Translations under genes and position numbers: made by a program
The notes under the pieces: model-generated
Databases searched by the model: none
What the model saw: only the letters and a program-made list of their open reading frames with translations
What the model was told of the DNA's origin: nothing
Assembly (NCBI RefSeq): GCF_003259335.1
Contig: NZ_QLLL01000001.1
Span: 1-64,000, forward strand
Reading direction: 5' to 3'
Origin: Chitinophaga skermanii
Lineage (GTDB): Bacteria; Bacteroidota; Bacteroidia; Chitinophagales; Chitinophagaceae
DNA: 64,000 nt
In this document: piece by piece, positions 43,433 to 51,318 of the stretch
How the letters are laid out: the number at the start of each line of letters is the position of its first letter
Position numbering within the stretch: position 1 is the first letter of the stretch

Positions 43433-44701
43433 ATGGACATTACCACTGTTATTTTCCTAGTACTAACGTTATTGCTCGCCGGGTTATTTGCCGGCATGGA
43501 AACCGCTTTTGCCAACATCAATAAATTGAGTGTTGAATTAAAGAAAAAGCAAGGCCGCTACGCAGGTAAAATACTTGCAGGCTTTAACGATAATCCTTCG
43601 CGTATATTAGCTACCAGTTTAATTGGGCTTACGATCAGCATCGTTATTTATGGCATGTTGGTCGCCGGTTTATTGGACCCTCTGTGGAGTTATTTCTGGG
43701 ATGAAGCGTATCAAGATCGTATTCGCCCGGCATTGATCTTCGCGGAGATAGTAATTGCAACGATTGTGATGTTATTTTTCGGGTTTTTTATTCCGCGTAG
43801 CGTATTCCGTTCACGCCCCGAAGCAATGCTTAGTTTCTTTGCCTTCCCTATTTCCATATTGGCGAAGCCGTTGTACGTAATAGGTAACTTGTTTGTGTCT
43901 GTTTCTGAGTGGATATTGAAATACTTATTCAATGTGCGCCTATTGGAAAACAAGCATTCCTTTGCGCGGGTAGATGTTGAGCATTTTATCCGCCAATCTT
44001 CCCAGCATGTGGGTGAAAACCAGGAGCTAAACACCGAGTTGTTTGAAAATGCGTTGGGCTTGATGCACGTGAAAATCCGCGGCTGCTTAATTCCCCGTAA
44101 AGAGATTGAAGCAGTAGACATTAATACCGACATTGCTACCGTTCGCGCTAAACTCATCGAAACGAAGCTTTCTAAAATCATCATTTACGAAAATAACATC
44201 GATAATATCCTAGGTTACGTACACCAGCTCGACATTTTTAAACAACCGTCGGATATCAAAAGTGTTATCCACGAAATTATAGCGGTACCGGAAACGATGA
44301 GTGCCATTGATTTACTAAATAAATTCAACCGCGAACGCAGGAGTATTGCTTGGGTAGTGGATGAATTTGGTGGAACGGCGGGGATAGTTACCATTGAAGA
44401 CGTGTTAGAGGAGATTTTTGGTGATATTAAAGATGAGCATGATGTAGAGGAGTTCGTCGAGAAGCAAATCGCTGAAAAAGAGTACATTTTCTCTGGTAGG
44501 CTGGAACTAGATTACTTGAACGAAAAATATCATTTCGAGTTCCCAGAGGACGAAAGTGAGACACTGTCTGGATATATCATCGCTCACCACGAAACTATCC
44601 CGAAAATCAAAGAGCGTATTATTATAAATGATTATGAATTTGATATCTTGAGCGTGACGGATACAAGGATTGAGATGGTGAAAATGAAAATTTTCAACTA
44701 A
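43433..44701 (+). CDS. CNNM/CorC-type (hemolysin family) membrane protein
   Basis: 422 aa. DUF21 transmembrane domain (about 1-180; AGMETAFANINKLSVE, then three further hydrophobic helices), a CBS pair (about 205-325; IPRKEIEAVDINTD, SIAWVVDEFGGTAGIVTIEDVLEEIFGDI) and a CorC_HlyC C-terminal domain (about 340-420; GRLELDYLNEKYHF, LSGYIIAHH). Members act in magnesium/cobalt efflux or related transport; the Bacteroidota GldE is of this architecture, but I see no gld neighbours. Confidence 0.92.
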   Translation: MDITTVIFLVLTLLLAGLFAGMETAFANINKLSVELKKKQGRYAGKILAGFNDNPSRILATSLIGLTISIVIYGMLVAGLLDPLWSYFWDEAYQDRIRPALIFAEIVIATIVMLFFGFFIPRSVFRSRPEAMLSFFAFPISILAKPLYVIGNLFVSVSEWILKYLFNVRLLENKHSFARVDVEHFIRQSSQHVGENQELNTELFENALGLMHVKIRGCLIPRKEIEAVDINTDIATVRAKLIETKLSKIIIYENNIDNILGYVHQLDIFKQPSDIKSVIHEIIAVPETMSAIDLLNKFNRERRSIAWVVDEFGGTAGIVTIEDVLEEIFGDIKDEHDVEEFVEKQIAEKEYIFSGRLELDYLNEKYHFEFPEDESETLSGYIIAHHETIPKIKERIIINDYEFDILSVTDTRIEMVKMKIFN

Positions 44702-44965
44702 AAATGGGAGAAAGTCCTATTTTTACACCCCTACCGCAAAAACGATATAGCAAGAAAACTCGTATGTTAAGATAGAAGTGATGTGAGAAACAGTGGGTTA
44801 GGAATTAAAATGCGAAATAAATAAGTTGGATATACTATTTTGGAGGCTAAATCGTTTTTGTACTAAAGTAGTAGTAAATTAACACGGAAAGCGTGGAATT
44901 AGCGGGTAGTACGTAACACTATAATTTGATTTTTGTTAAAAGGTTGTAAAAAACTTTGTTATAAC

Positions 44966-44996
44966 ATTGATAATACAATAATTCTTTCTATTTTTG
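44966..44996 (+). promoter_or_regulatory. Promoter of the candidate ncRNA
   Basis: ATTG (44966-44969, one mismatch to TTTG), 19 bp, TATTTTTG (44989-44996, exact). Confidence 0.6.
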
Positions 44997-45002
44997 TTAT
45001 AG

Positions 45003-45173
45003 AAATTCAAAAGCTCTTAATTAGTTATAACTTTTATCTGAATAGCTTGCCAAACAAAAGGATTAAGTTATAGCGAATAGAGTATAAGACATTCTCGAAT
45101 TCAACTTTTTTGGGGTTAACAAACAATGGATGAAAGGCCGGCTCTTGATTCTTCTTGGGCTGGCTCTTTTTTT
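45003..45173 (+). ncRNA. Candidate 170-nt non-coding RNA
   Basis: Bounded by a good promoter and a terminator-like hairpin GGCCGGCTC/GGGCTGGCT (9 pairs including G-U, about 45137-45166) with T7. Internally TTATAACTT (near 45027) pairs with AAGTTATAG (near 45067) as a 9-bp stem. The only ORF (from 45126) overlaps the hairpin and is not protein-like. Length is in the range of 6S RNA, but I cannot show the 6S bubble. Confidence 0.45.
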
Positions 45174-45413
45174 GTACCTACCTCAACGCTTCTCTTCTCC
45201 ATTTCTAATTATTTCCGTTTACATATTTTCTGCCTTGTTATTTGGGCGCTTATCGTATATTTAAAAATTAAGCGAGTTTTAATACTGGAATTTTTCCTTG
45301 AGAATGCTTGCCTATTGGGGATTCCACGCACACAGTAATGCTATGTGAATGAATATTGAACATTCGTTTCGCCCGCCAGGCCATCATTTTCAGAATTTTT
45401 GCAGTTCAACAGC

Positions 45414-45421
45414 TATATTTG
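45414..45421 (+). promoter_or_regulatory. -7 element of tatC
   Basis: TATATTTG, an exact TAnnTTTG match, 25 bp before the ATG. Confidence 0.55.
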
Positions 45422-45446
45422 TGTTTCTTGATTATCGATTTACAGT

Positions 45447-46304
45447 ATGTTTAAAAGAATTTTTGCTAATAATACGGACAAGGCTGAAATGTCATTTTTC
45501 GAACACCTTGAATCGTTACGTTGGCACTTAGTAAGATCGGCCTTTGCCATTGTGATTTTAAGTATCGTTGGTTTCATCTACACGAAAGAAATTTTGGATA
45601 ATGTAATCTTCGGTCCTACCAATGCTTGGTTCCCAACGTACGGTTGGTTGTGCAAATTTGGTCAAATGGTTGGCTTAGGCGATAACTTATGTATCACGCC
45701 TGTTAAGATCAATTTCCAAAACCATATGATGGCCGGACAAATCATGCTCCAATTCAAATTGGCGGTGATTATTGGTGTGGTAGGTGCTTTCCCATTCATT
45801 TTCTGGGAATTCTGGAAGTTCGTGAAGCCGGCATTAAAAGAAAGAGAATTAAGAGGCGCTAGAGGTATCATCTTCTGGGTTTCTCTTCAGTTCTTCTTAG
45901 GTATACTTTTTAGCTATTTCCTCATCGCTCCATTTACCATCAACTTCTTAGCTAGCTATACTGTTACTGATAAGGTAGATAACATCTTCTTCGTAGATGA
46001 TTATTTCTCTTTAATGACGCAGATCGTTATTGGTATGGGTGCTTTATTCGAATTACCGATCCTCGTATTCTTCTTAACGAAAATCGGGTTCCTGTCGCCT
46101 AAGTTCATGAGAACTTATAGAAGACACGCCATCGTTGTAATCTTAGTATTAGCAGCCGTAATTACGCCTCCAGACGTAGTTGACCAATTGCTTGTATTCA
46201 TACCTTTGTATGCTTTATATGAAATTTCGATCATCGTTTCTCAACGTGCTATGAAAGGCCGTGAAGACAAAGAAAGCGAAGAAGAAATTGAAGAATGGTC
46301 GTAA
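45447..46304 (+). CDS. tatC: Sec-independent (Tat) protein translocase subunit TatC
   Basis: 285 aa with six transmembrane helices. TatC marks: MSFFEHLESLRWHLVRSA near residue 12, FPFIFWEFWKFVKPALKERE, and LFELPILVFFLTKIG in the later half. It recognises twin-arginine signal peptides with TatA. No tatA lies next to it. A charged C-terminal tail (KGREDKESEEEIEEW) is present. Followed by rpiB after 51 bp, probably the same operon. Confidence 0.95.
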   Translation: MFKRIFANNTDKAEMSFFEHLESLRWHLVRSAFAIVILSIVGFIYTKEILDNVIFGPTNAWFPTYGWLCKFGQMVGLGDNLCITPVKINFQNHMMAGQIMLQFKLAVIIGVVGAFPFIFWEFWKFVKPALKERELRGARGIIFWVSLQFFLGILFSYFLIAPFTINFLASYTVTDKVDNIFFVDDYFSLMTQIVIGMGALFELPILVFFLTKIGFLSPKFMRTYRRHAIVVILVLAAVITPPDVVDQLLVFIPLYALYEISIIVSQRAMKGREDKESEEEIEEWS

Positions 46305-46355
46305 TAGATCGTTCGTGTAGCTAACAATTGTACACCAAACAGCAATTCAATACTA

Positions 46356-46814
46356 ATGGAACAAAATACTTTCAACCTGGCGCTACCGGTGGCAATCGGT
46401 AGCGACCACGCAGGTTTCGAATACAAAGAAGAAATCATTTCTTACTTGGAAGCAAAAGGCCTCAACGTAAACGATTTCGGACCATTTTCTGCAGACTCTG
46501 TTGATTATCCAGATTATGCTCACCCCGTGGCAAATGCCGTGGAAAATGGTGAAGCAGCATTCGGAATCCTCATCTGCGGTAGTGCCAACGGCGTAGCCAT
46601 CACCGCTAACAAACACCAAGGCATCCGTGCCGGCCTTTGCTGGGGGGAAGAAATAGCTCGCCTCGTTAGGCAACACAATGATGCCAATATCCTCTGCGTA
46701 CCAGCAAGGTTTGTAGACAAAGTAGCGGCTATCAAAATGACAGAAATTTTTATGGATACACCTTTCGAAGGTGGTAGACATGCCAACAGGGTAGGCAAAA
46801 TTGCTTGTAACTAA
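46356..46814 (+). CDS. rpiB: Ribose-5-phosphate isomerase B
   Basis: 152 aa, standard RpiB/LacAB fold. IGSDHAGFEYKEEI at residues 14-27, SVDYPDYAHPVA, the active-site Cys and anion loop in FGILICGSANGVAITANK, and NDANILCVPARFV. It interconverts ribose 5-phosphate and ribulose 5-phosphate. Downstream of tatC in the same direction. Confidence 0.95.
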   Translation: MEQNTFNLALPVAIGSDHAGFEYKEEIISYLEAKGLNVNDFGPFSADSVDYPDYAHPVANAVENGEAAFGILICGSANGVAITANKHQGIRAGLCWGEEIARLVRQHNDANILCVPARFVDKVAAIKMTEIFMDTPFEGGRHANRVGKIACN

Positions 46815-46845
46815 TCCTGTAATACAATACAACAAAATTATTCTT

Positions 46846-46886
46846 CTCTACGCATGCGTAATACCGCGCATGCTGTAGAGAGGGTT
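46846..46886 (+). terminator. Terminator of the tatC-rpiB unit
   Basis: CTCTACGCATGCG pairs with CGCATGC-T-GTAGAG (one bulged T), followed by a short T-rich tail. Confidence 0.6.
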
Positions 46887-46953
46887 TTAGACCAAGATCA
46901 ACGAATTTGTAGCCCCCGGTAGTTATCCAAGTTTATCAACACTTTACTTATAT

Positions 46954-48474
46954 ATGAGAACATTCAACCTCTGTGTTGGTTTGCTCGCATTGGCAGGATC
47001 TGCCTACGCGCAAAGAGCGTCAAATAATGCTCCCGAGAAATTTGGGAACATGATTACCGCTGCCGACTTAAAGAAACATCTCTACATCGTAGCCGGCCCT
47101 ACCATGCAAGGCCGCGAAACAGCTACTGAAGGGCAACGTATTGCTGCCAAATATATCAGCGACCACTTTAAGAAAATTGGACTGAAACCGGGTGCAAATG
47201 GTCAATGGGAACAATTCTATTCCCTGTACATGGATACCTTAACCAACGGTTCTATTAAAATCGGTGATAAAGCGTTTGCTTTTGGTGATGATTACTATGG
47301 TGCTATCAGGGAATTAAAAAACCAAACTACGCAAGCTAGTACTATTGTTTTCGCTGGTTACGGAAAAGAAGGCGACTTCAAAAACGTATCCGAAAACAGC
47401 CAAGTTGTTTTATTATTACAAGAACCTCCTAAGCAACAAGCCAATCAACCACGCCGCCAATTCGTTGGCCGCCCAACGGAACAATTGCGCGCTGCTGCTA
47501 GCAAAGGGGCTAATACCGTGTTTATTGTAATGCCGGCAGGCTTCGATTTAAGCAGGATTAAACAACGCGTAATGCGCTCTGGTATTTATATGGACCAAGT
47601 GCAAACAATGGAATATCTTCCAAACTACTACTACATTTCAAAAGAAATGGCAGAAAGTATCATGGGGGCTGATAAATACAACGCCGCTGTTGCTGCTACT
47701 TTAGCTGGTAATACAACCGTAGAAACATTCAATAAAAGTGTAGATGTGAACCTTGCAAAAGGTACAAACGAAAGCAAATCCAGCAACGTTTTAGGTTTAT
47801 TGGAAGGTACAGATAAGAAAGACGAAGTGTTATTTGTAACTGCTCACTACGATCACTTAGGTATCGAAAATGGTGAAATTCACTATGGTGCCGATGATGA
47901 TGGTTCTGGTACTGTATCGGTATTGGAATTAGCAGAAGCTTTTGCTGCTGCTAAAAAAGCAGGTAAAGGTCCTCGTAGAAGTATCGTGTTTATGACCGTT
48001 TCCGGTGAAGAAAAAGGCTTATTGGGCTCGAAATACTATACCGATCATCCAATTTATCCTTTAGCTAATACTGTAGCCGATTTGAACATTGATATGATTG
48101 GTCGTATTGATGATGACCACAAAGCGGATACAAACTATGTATACATCATCGGTGATGATAAATTGAGCTCAGAAATGCGCCCAATCAGCGAAGCAGCTAA
48201 TAAAATGACCAACTTAAAGTTGGACTATAAATACAACGATCCTAACGATCCGAATCGCTTCTACTACCGTAGCGACCACTACATGTTTGCACAACACAAC
48301 ATTCCCATTATTTTCTACTTCAACGGTGTGCATGCCGATTACCACAAGCCTACCGATACCGTAGAAAAAATCACGTATAACCTTATGGAGAAACGTGCGA
48401 AATTAGTGTTCTACACCGCTTGGGAAATCGCCAACAGAAATGAAAAGTTAAAAGTTGATCGCCACGAGAAATAA
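46954..48474 (+). CDS. M28 family zinc aminopeptidase, secreted
   Basis: 506 aa. Signal peptide (about 1-20, ends AYAQ), a protease-associated (PA) type insert (about 110-265) and an M28 peptidase domain with the two-zinc ligand set: His in VTAHYDHLG, Asp in GADDDGSGT, Glu pair in SGEEKGLLGS, Asp in NIDMIGR and His in VHADYHKPTDT. It removes N-terminal residues from peptides in the periplasm or outside the cell. Single gene with a strong terminator. Confidence 0.93.
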   Translation: MRTFNLCVGLLALAGSAYAQRASNNAPEKFGNMITAADLKKHLYIVAGPTMQGRETATEGQRIAAKYISDHFKKIGLKPGANGQWEQFYSLYMDTLTNGSIKIGDKAFAFGDDYYGAIRELKNQTTQASTIVFAGYGKEGDFKNVSENSQVVLLLQEPPKQQANQPRRQFVGRPTEQLRAAASKGANTVFIVMPAGFDLSRIKQRVMRSGIYMDQVQTMEYLPNYYYISKEMAESIMGADKYNAAVAATLAGNTTVETFNKSVDVNLAKGTNESKSSNVLGLLEGTDKKDEVLFVTAHYDHLGIENGEIHYGADDDGSGTVSVLELAEAFAAAKKAGKGPRRSIVFMTVSGEEKGLLGSKYYTDHPIYPLANTVADLNIDMIGRIDDDHKADTNYVYIIGDDKLSSEMRPISEAANKMTNLKLDYKYNDPNDPNRFYYRSDHYMFAQHNIPIIFYFNGVHADYHKPTDTVEKITYNLMEKRAKLVFYTAWEIANRNEKLKVDRHEK

Positions 48475-48500
48475 TCATAGCGAACGATCTATATTTTTAA

Positions 48501-48537
48501 AGAAAGGAACGGCATTTGCTGTTCCTTTCTTGTTTTA
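48501..48537 (+). terminator. Terminator of the M28 peptidase gene
   Basis: 10-bp stem AGAAAGGAAC/GTTCCTTTCT followed by TGTTTT. Confidence 0.8.
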
Positions 48538-48593
48538 ATGCATGTTGGATTTCATTGTTGATGGGCACCCAAGAACGCTATAAATACAAGCTT

Positions 48594-49139
48594 ATGAATA
48601 AGATCATGACAGCCTTCCTAGCGCTTTGCGCTATTGTATTAGCAAGTTGTAGCAGTACCAAAGTATTGGAAAATGATGCAAATGATGGGTTCCGCTTGTC
48701 GCAATACCAAACCTTCAATTTCTACGATATTGAAGCCAGTGGCGATACAAGCGATATGGCAGCCTATAAAGAAGGGACCACAGCCCTCAAAAATGCCGTA
48801 GCCAAACAATTGATTGCCCGCGGTCTTACACAAACTACAGCTAACCCCGATTTACTTGTTAACATCGGCATTGTTGTAAAAGACAAAGTACAAACCCGAG
48901 AAACGGATTTCCGTACCGATGCACCACGGTATATGGGCCAACGACGCTATTCTTGGAAAAGCAGCGAGGTAGAAGTCGGTCGCTATAAAGAAGGAACCGT
49001 TACCCTTCACTTGGTAAACCGCCAAGAGAATAAAATGGTTTGGAAAGGAGTGGTATCAGGTATTCTACCGAATAAACCCGCCAAGCTGCAAGCACAGGCG
49101 AACGACGCGATGACTACACTTTTCGAAAAAGTGCCATAA
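48594..49139 (+). CDS. DUF4136 lipoprotein
   Basis: 181 aa from the ATG at 48594; the frame opens at 48516, but that stretch overlaps the terminator of the previous gene. Lipobox VLASC (Cys at about residue 18). The mature part is DUF4136: YQTFNFYDIEASGDTSDM, LKNAVAKQLIARGLTQT, NPDLLVNIGIVVKDK and a C-terminal GTVTLHLVNRQENKMVWKG. Probably an outer-membrane-associated protein of unknown role. Confidence 0.9.
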   Translation: MNKIMTAFLALCAIVLASCSSTKVLENDANDGFRLSQYQTFNFYDIEASGDTSDMAAYKEGTTALKNAVAKQLIARGLTQTTANPDLLVNIGIVVKDKVQTRETDFRTDAPRYMGQRRYSWKSSEVEVGRYKEGTVTLHLVNRQENKMVWKGVVSGILPNKPAKLQAQANDAMTTLFEKVP

Positions 49140-49168
49140 ACATGGTTCTCCCGGTAAACTTTACAACT

Positions 49169-49190
49169 TTCCGCAGGATATGTGCGGAAG
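49169..49190. terminator. Weak hairpin between convergent genes
   Basis: TTCCGC/GCGGAA stem, no strong T run. Confidence 0.35.
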
Positions 49191-49199
49191 AAGACTTCT

Positions 49200-49487
49200 T
49201 TATTTTGCAATGACGGTTACGAGGTGCTGGAGTGTTACATCCGGCATAGTTAATTCTTGAAATTCCACTACTTTATTAAAACCGGGATCGCTGATCTCCA
49301 ATTTGCGTACCTCCTTTGAAGGGGAAAAATATTCCTTATCTCCATGGATGGTAATGGTAACATGACTGATACTTTTATCACATTGATGTTGTAAGTGCTT
49401 AATCACTTGGCTGAGGAAGTTTTGTAGAAACGTGTTTCCGGCGGGTTGATTGCCCGGCGCTGAGAATAATGCCGCTTCAGTGTCCAT
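49200..49487 (-). CDS. Hypothetical protein (95 aa)
   Basis: Small soluble protein with no signal peptide. An N-terminal helix (FLQNFLSQVIKHLQHQ, about 21-36), then a beta-rich part (HVTITIHGDKEYF, VVEFQELTMPDVTLQHLV). No family recognised. Convergent with the DUF4136 gene. Codon use looks normal for the region and I judge it probably real. Confidence 0.55.
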   Translation of the reverse strand: MDTEAALFSAPGNQPAGNTFLQNFLSQVIKHLQHQCDKSISHVTITIHGDKEYFSPSKEVRKLEISDPGFNKVVEFQELTMPDVTLQHLVTVIAK

Positions 49488-49853
49488 GAGGAGATTAGAT
49501 TTAATGGTTCAATAAAATATGGGTTCACGCTATAACGTGCCCAATTACCAAATTGTTCATGGATAACGCAAAAACTATGTATTTCCAGTTTGGAGGGGAA
49601 GTACCTGGTGTTTTATCTAATCTTTTTGCAGTTTGTTTGGGTTCCAGTTATCCAGTAATAAAATTACAATAGGTAGCTGCCTTTTGTTGTTAGAATGGGC
49701 GCTATACTTATCCACCCTGCTTCGAGGTTATTAACAGTGCCCAATCTTTATATGTGAAAAATGGACTATAAAATTCCTGGTAGCTGTTTATGGAATTTTA
49801 AGAGATAGAACATCTATTTAAAAAATTACCATTTTACCACCTAACTCCTATTT
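49488..49853. other. 366-bp intergenic region
   Basis: Divergent leader region between the 95-aa gene and the TPR gene. No ORF, no exact TAnnTTTG box and no clear repeat seen. Confidence 0.5.
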
Positions 49854-50999
49854 ATGCAGCAAAAAAAGCGATGCCTCGTTATATTTTTCGGGTTAATGGC
49901 AACTAGTTTTTCTCTTTCAGCTCAATCCGTTCAAGAAAATAACACCCAAGCAGGCGATCAACTCATGGAAGCTGCCATCACTTTGATGGATAATGGTAAC
50001 AGTGATTCGGCTGTTATATTGCTCGACCAGGCTTTACAACTTTCCCCTAAAAATCCAACTTATACCTACGAGAAGGCATTTGCCTACTATTTGAAGAAGG
50101 ATTACAAAACTGCCCTTCAACTTTTACAACCGTTTTATAAGAAAGGAATTGCTACTATGTCGATGTTTAAGCTCTTGGGCAATAGCTACGATTACTTGGG
50201 CGAACCTAAAAAGGCATTGGAGGTATACGAGAAAGGAATTGAGCAATTCCCTGGCAAAGCAGGATACCTGTACCTAGAAAAGGGCGTGGTAAAAATGGCC
50301 GATAATAAATACAACGAAGCCTTACAAGCTTTTGAAAACGGTATTCGCGCCACACCTACCCATGCCTCCAACTATTACTGGGCAGCGAAGATATTTTGTA
50401 ATGCTACAGAGGTGCCGCTGTGGGGTTTGTTATACGGGGAAGTGTTTTGCAACCTGGAACGTGGTTCGAAACGTACAGAAGAAATCTCCAAACTCCTGCT
50501 ATACACGTTTAAAAACCGTATCACGTTTACCGATAGCTCCGCCAATGTTAAATTGTATAGCGCTCCTGTAAATATCAACATTTCGCTTCCGAAAAAAGGT
50601 GAACTCGATCCCAATGCACTGGCTAACCAATTAAAAGGTGTACTCGATCGCTTCGCCACCGGTTTCTACGAACCCACTTTCGCCGTTGGTACCACTCCTT
50701 TCAAGCAGATCAACGCAGCAACACTATACGAAATCCGCTTGCATGTGCTCAATACTTACTACGAGAAAGGGTATGATAAGAAATATAACGACGTCCTCTT
50801 CGACTACCAACGGAAGATTTTGAATGCAGGCCACTTCGAAGCGTATAATTATTGGTTATTTAGTGGTGGTGGAGATGATGAGCTAGAAAACTGGGTGGAT
50901 GCCCACAAAAGTAAATGGAACGAATTTATTGAATGGTTCAAAGCGAACCCGCTAAAAGTAGATACCGATCATTATTTCTCACGCTCGAAATATGAATAA
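49854..50999 (+). CDS. Secreted tetratricopeptide-repeat protein
   Basis: 381 aa. Signal peptide (about 1-23, ends SLSAQ). Four or more TPR-like helical pairs at about residues 35-170: DNGNSDSAVILLDQALQLSPKNPTY, AYYLKKDYKTALQLLQPFY, LGEPKKALEVYEKGIEQFP, DNKYNEALQAFENGIRATP. The second half (about 180-381) is unlike a TPR and not recognised. Likely periplasmic; partner unknown. Followed by a perfect 14-bp inverted repeat. Confidence 0.85.
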   Translation: MQQKKRCLVIFFGLMATSFSLSAQSVQENNTQAGDQLMEAAITLMDNGNSDSAVILLDQALQLSPKNPTYTYEKAFAYYLKKDYKTALQLLQPFYKKGIATMSMFKLLGNSYDYLGEPKKALEVYEKGIEQFPGKAGYLYLEKGVVKMADNKYNEALQAFENGIRATPTHASNYYWAAKIFCNATEVPLWGLLYGEVFCNLERGSKRTEEISKLLLYTFKNRITFTDSSANVKLYSAPVNINISLPKKGELDPNALANQLKGVLDRFATGFYEPTFAVGTTPFKQINAATLYEIRLHVLNTYYEKGYDKKYNDVLFDYQRKILNAGHFEAYNYWLFSGGGDDELENWVDAHKSKWNEFIEWFKANPLKVDTDHYFSRSKYE

Positions 51000-51013
51000 T
51001 ATGGGTTGTTATA

Positions 51014-51052
51014 GCAAGTTCTCCCGGTAAAATGAAAGCCGGGAGAACTTGC
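51014..51052. repeat. 14-bp perfect inverted repeat downstream of the TPR gene
   Basis: GCAAGTTCTCCCGG and CCGGGAGAACTTGC with an 11-nt loop. There is no T run on either side, so it is not a standard intrinsic terminator. The 14-mer GTTCTCCCGGTAAA inside it also occurs just past the DUF4136 stop (about 49145). Confidence 0.7.
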
Positions 51053-51256
51053 TTCCAATACCTGGGCAACACTTTAGTTCGAATATTTCTTCTTCTACAT
51101 ATATAATTTCACCCCTCATTTCTCCCAAACCCACTACCCTAGCGGCAACACATTTTTCCGATACTTTTTATGTATGAAATAATTTGTGTAAACAAGCTAC
51201 CAGTAAGGATGACAGAGTTTTTACTGCTACAATTTTTCTGTAGGCTATTTAAGTTG

Positions 51257-51264
51257 TAATTTTG
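51257..51264 (+). promoter_or_regulatory. -7 element of the uvrD gene
   Basis: TAATTTTG, an exact match. Predicted start near 51271, which supports translation from 51319 and not from the open-frame codon at 51262. Confidence 0.6.
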
Positions 51265-51318
51265 TCGCTTGCAATCACCTGTTGCTCCAAAGCAATCAAT
51301 AAAATTATTATTTCTTAC

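Larger units (their letters stand above)
44702..45446. other. 745-bp intergenic region with a candidate ncRNA
   Basis: No credible ORF. The first 240 bp hold nothing recognised beyond TATTTTGGAGGCT (near 44838), which resembles sequence at 17223. A promoter-terminator unit follows (44966-45173), then the leader and promoter of tatC. Confidence 0.5.

Noticed and set aside
45126..45338. 70-aa ORF starting MDERPAL
   Set aside because: Begins inside the terminator hairpin of the candidate ncRNA and has no coding character.
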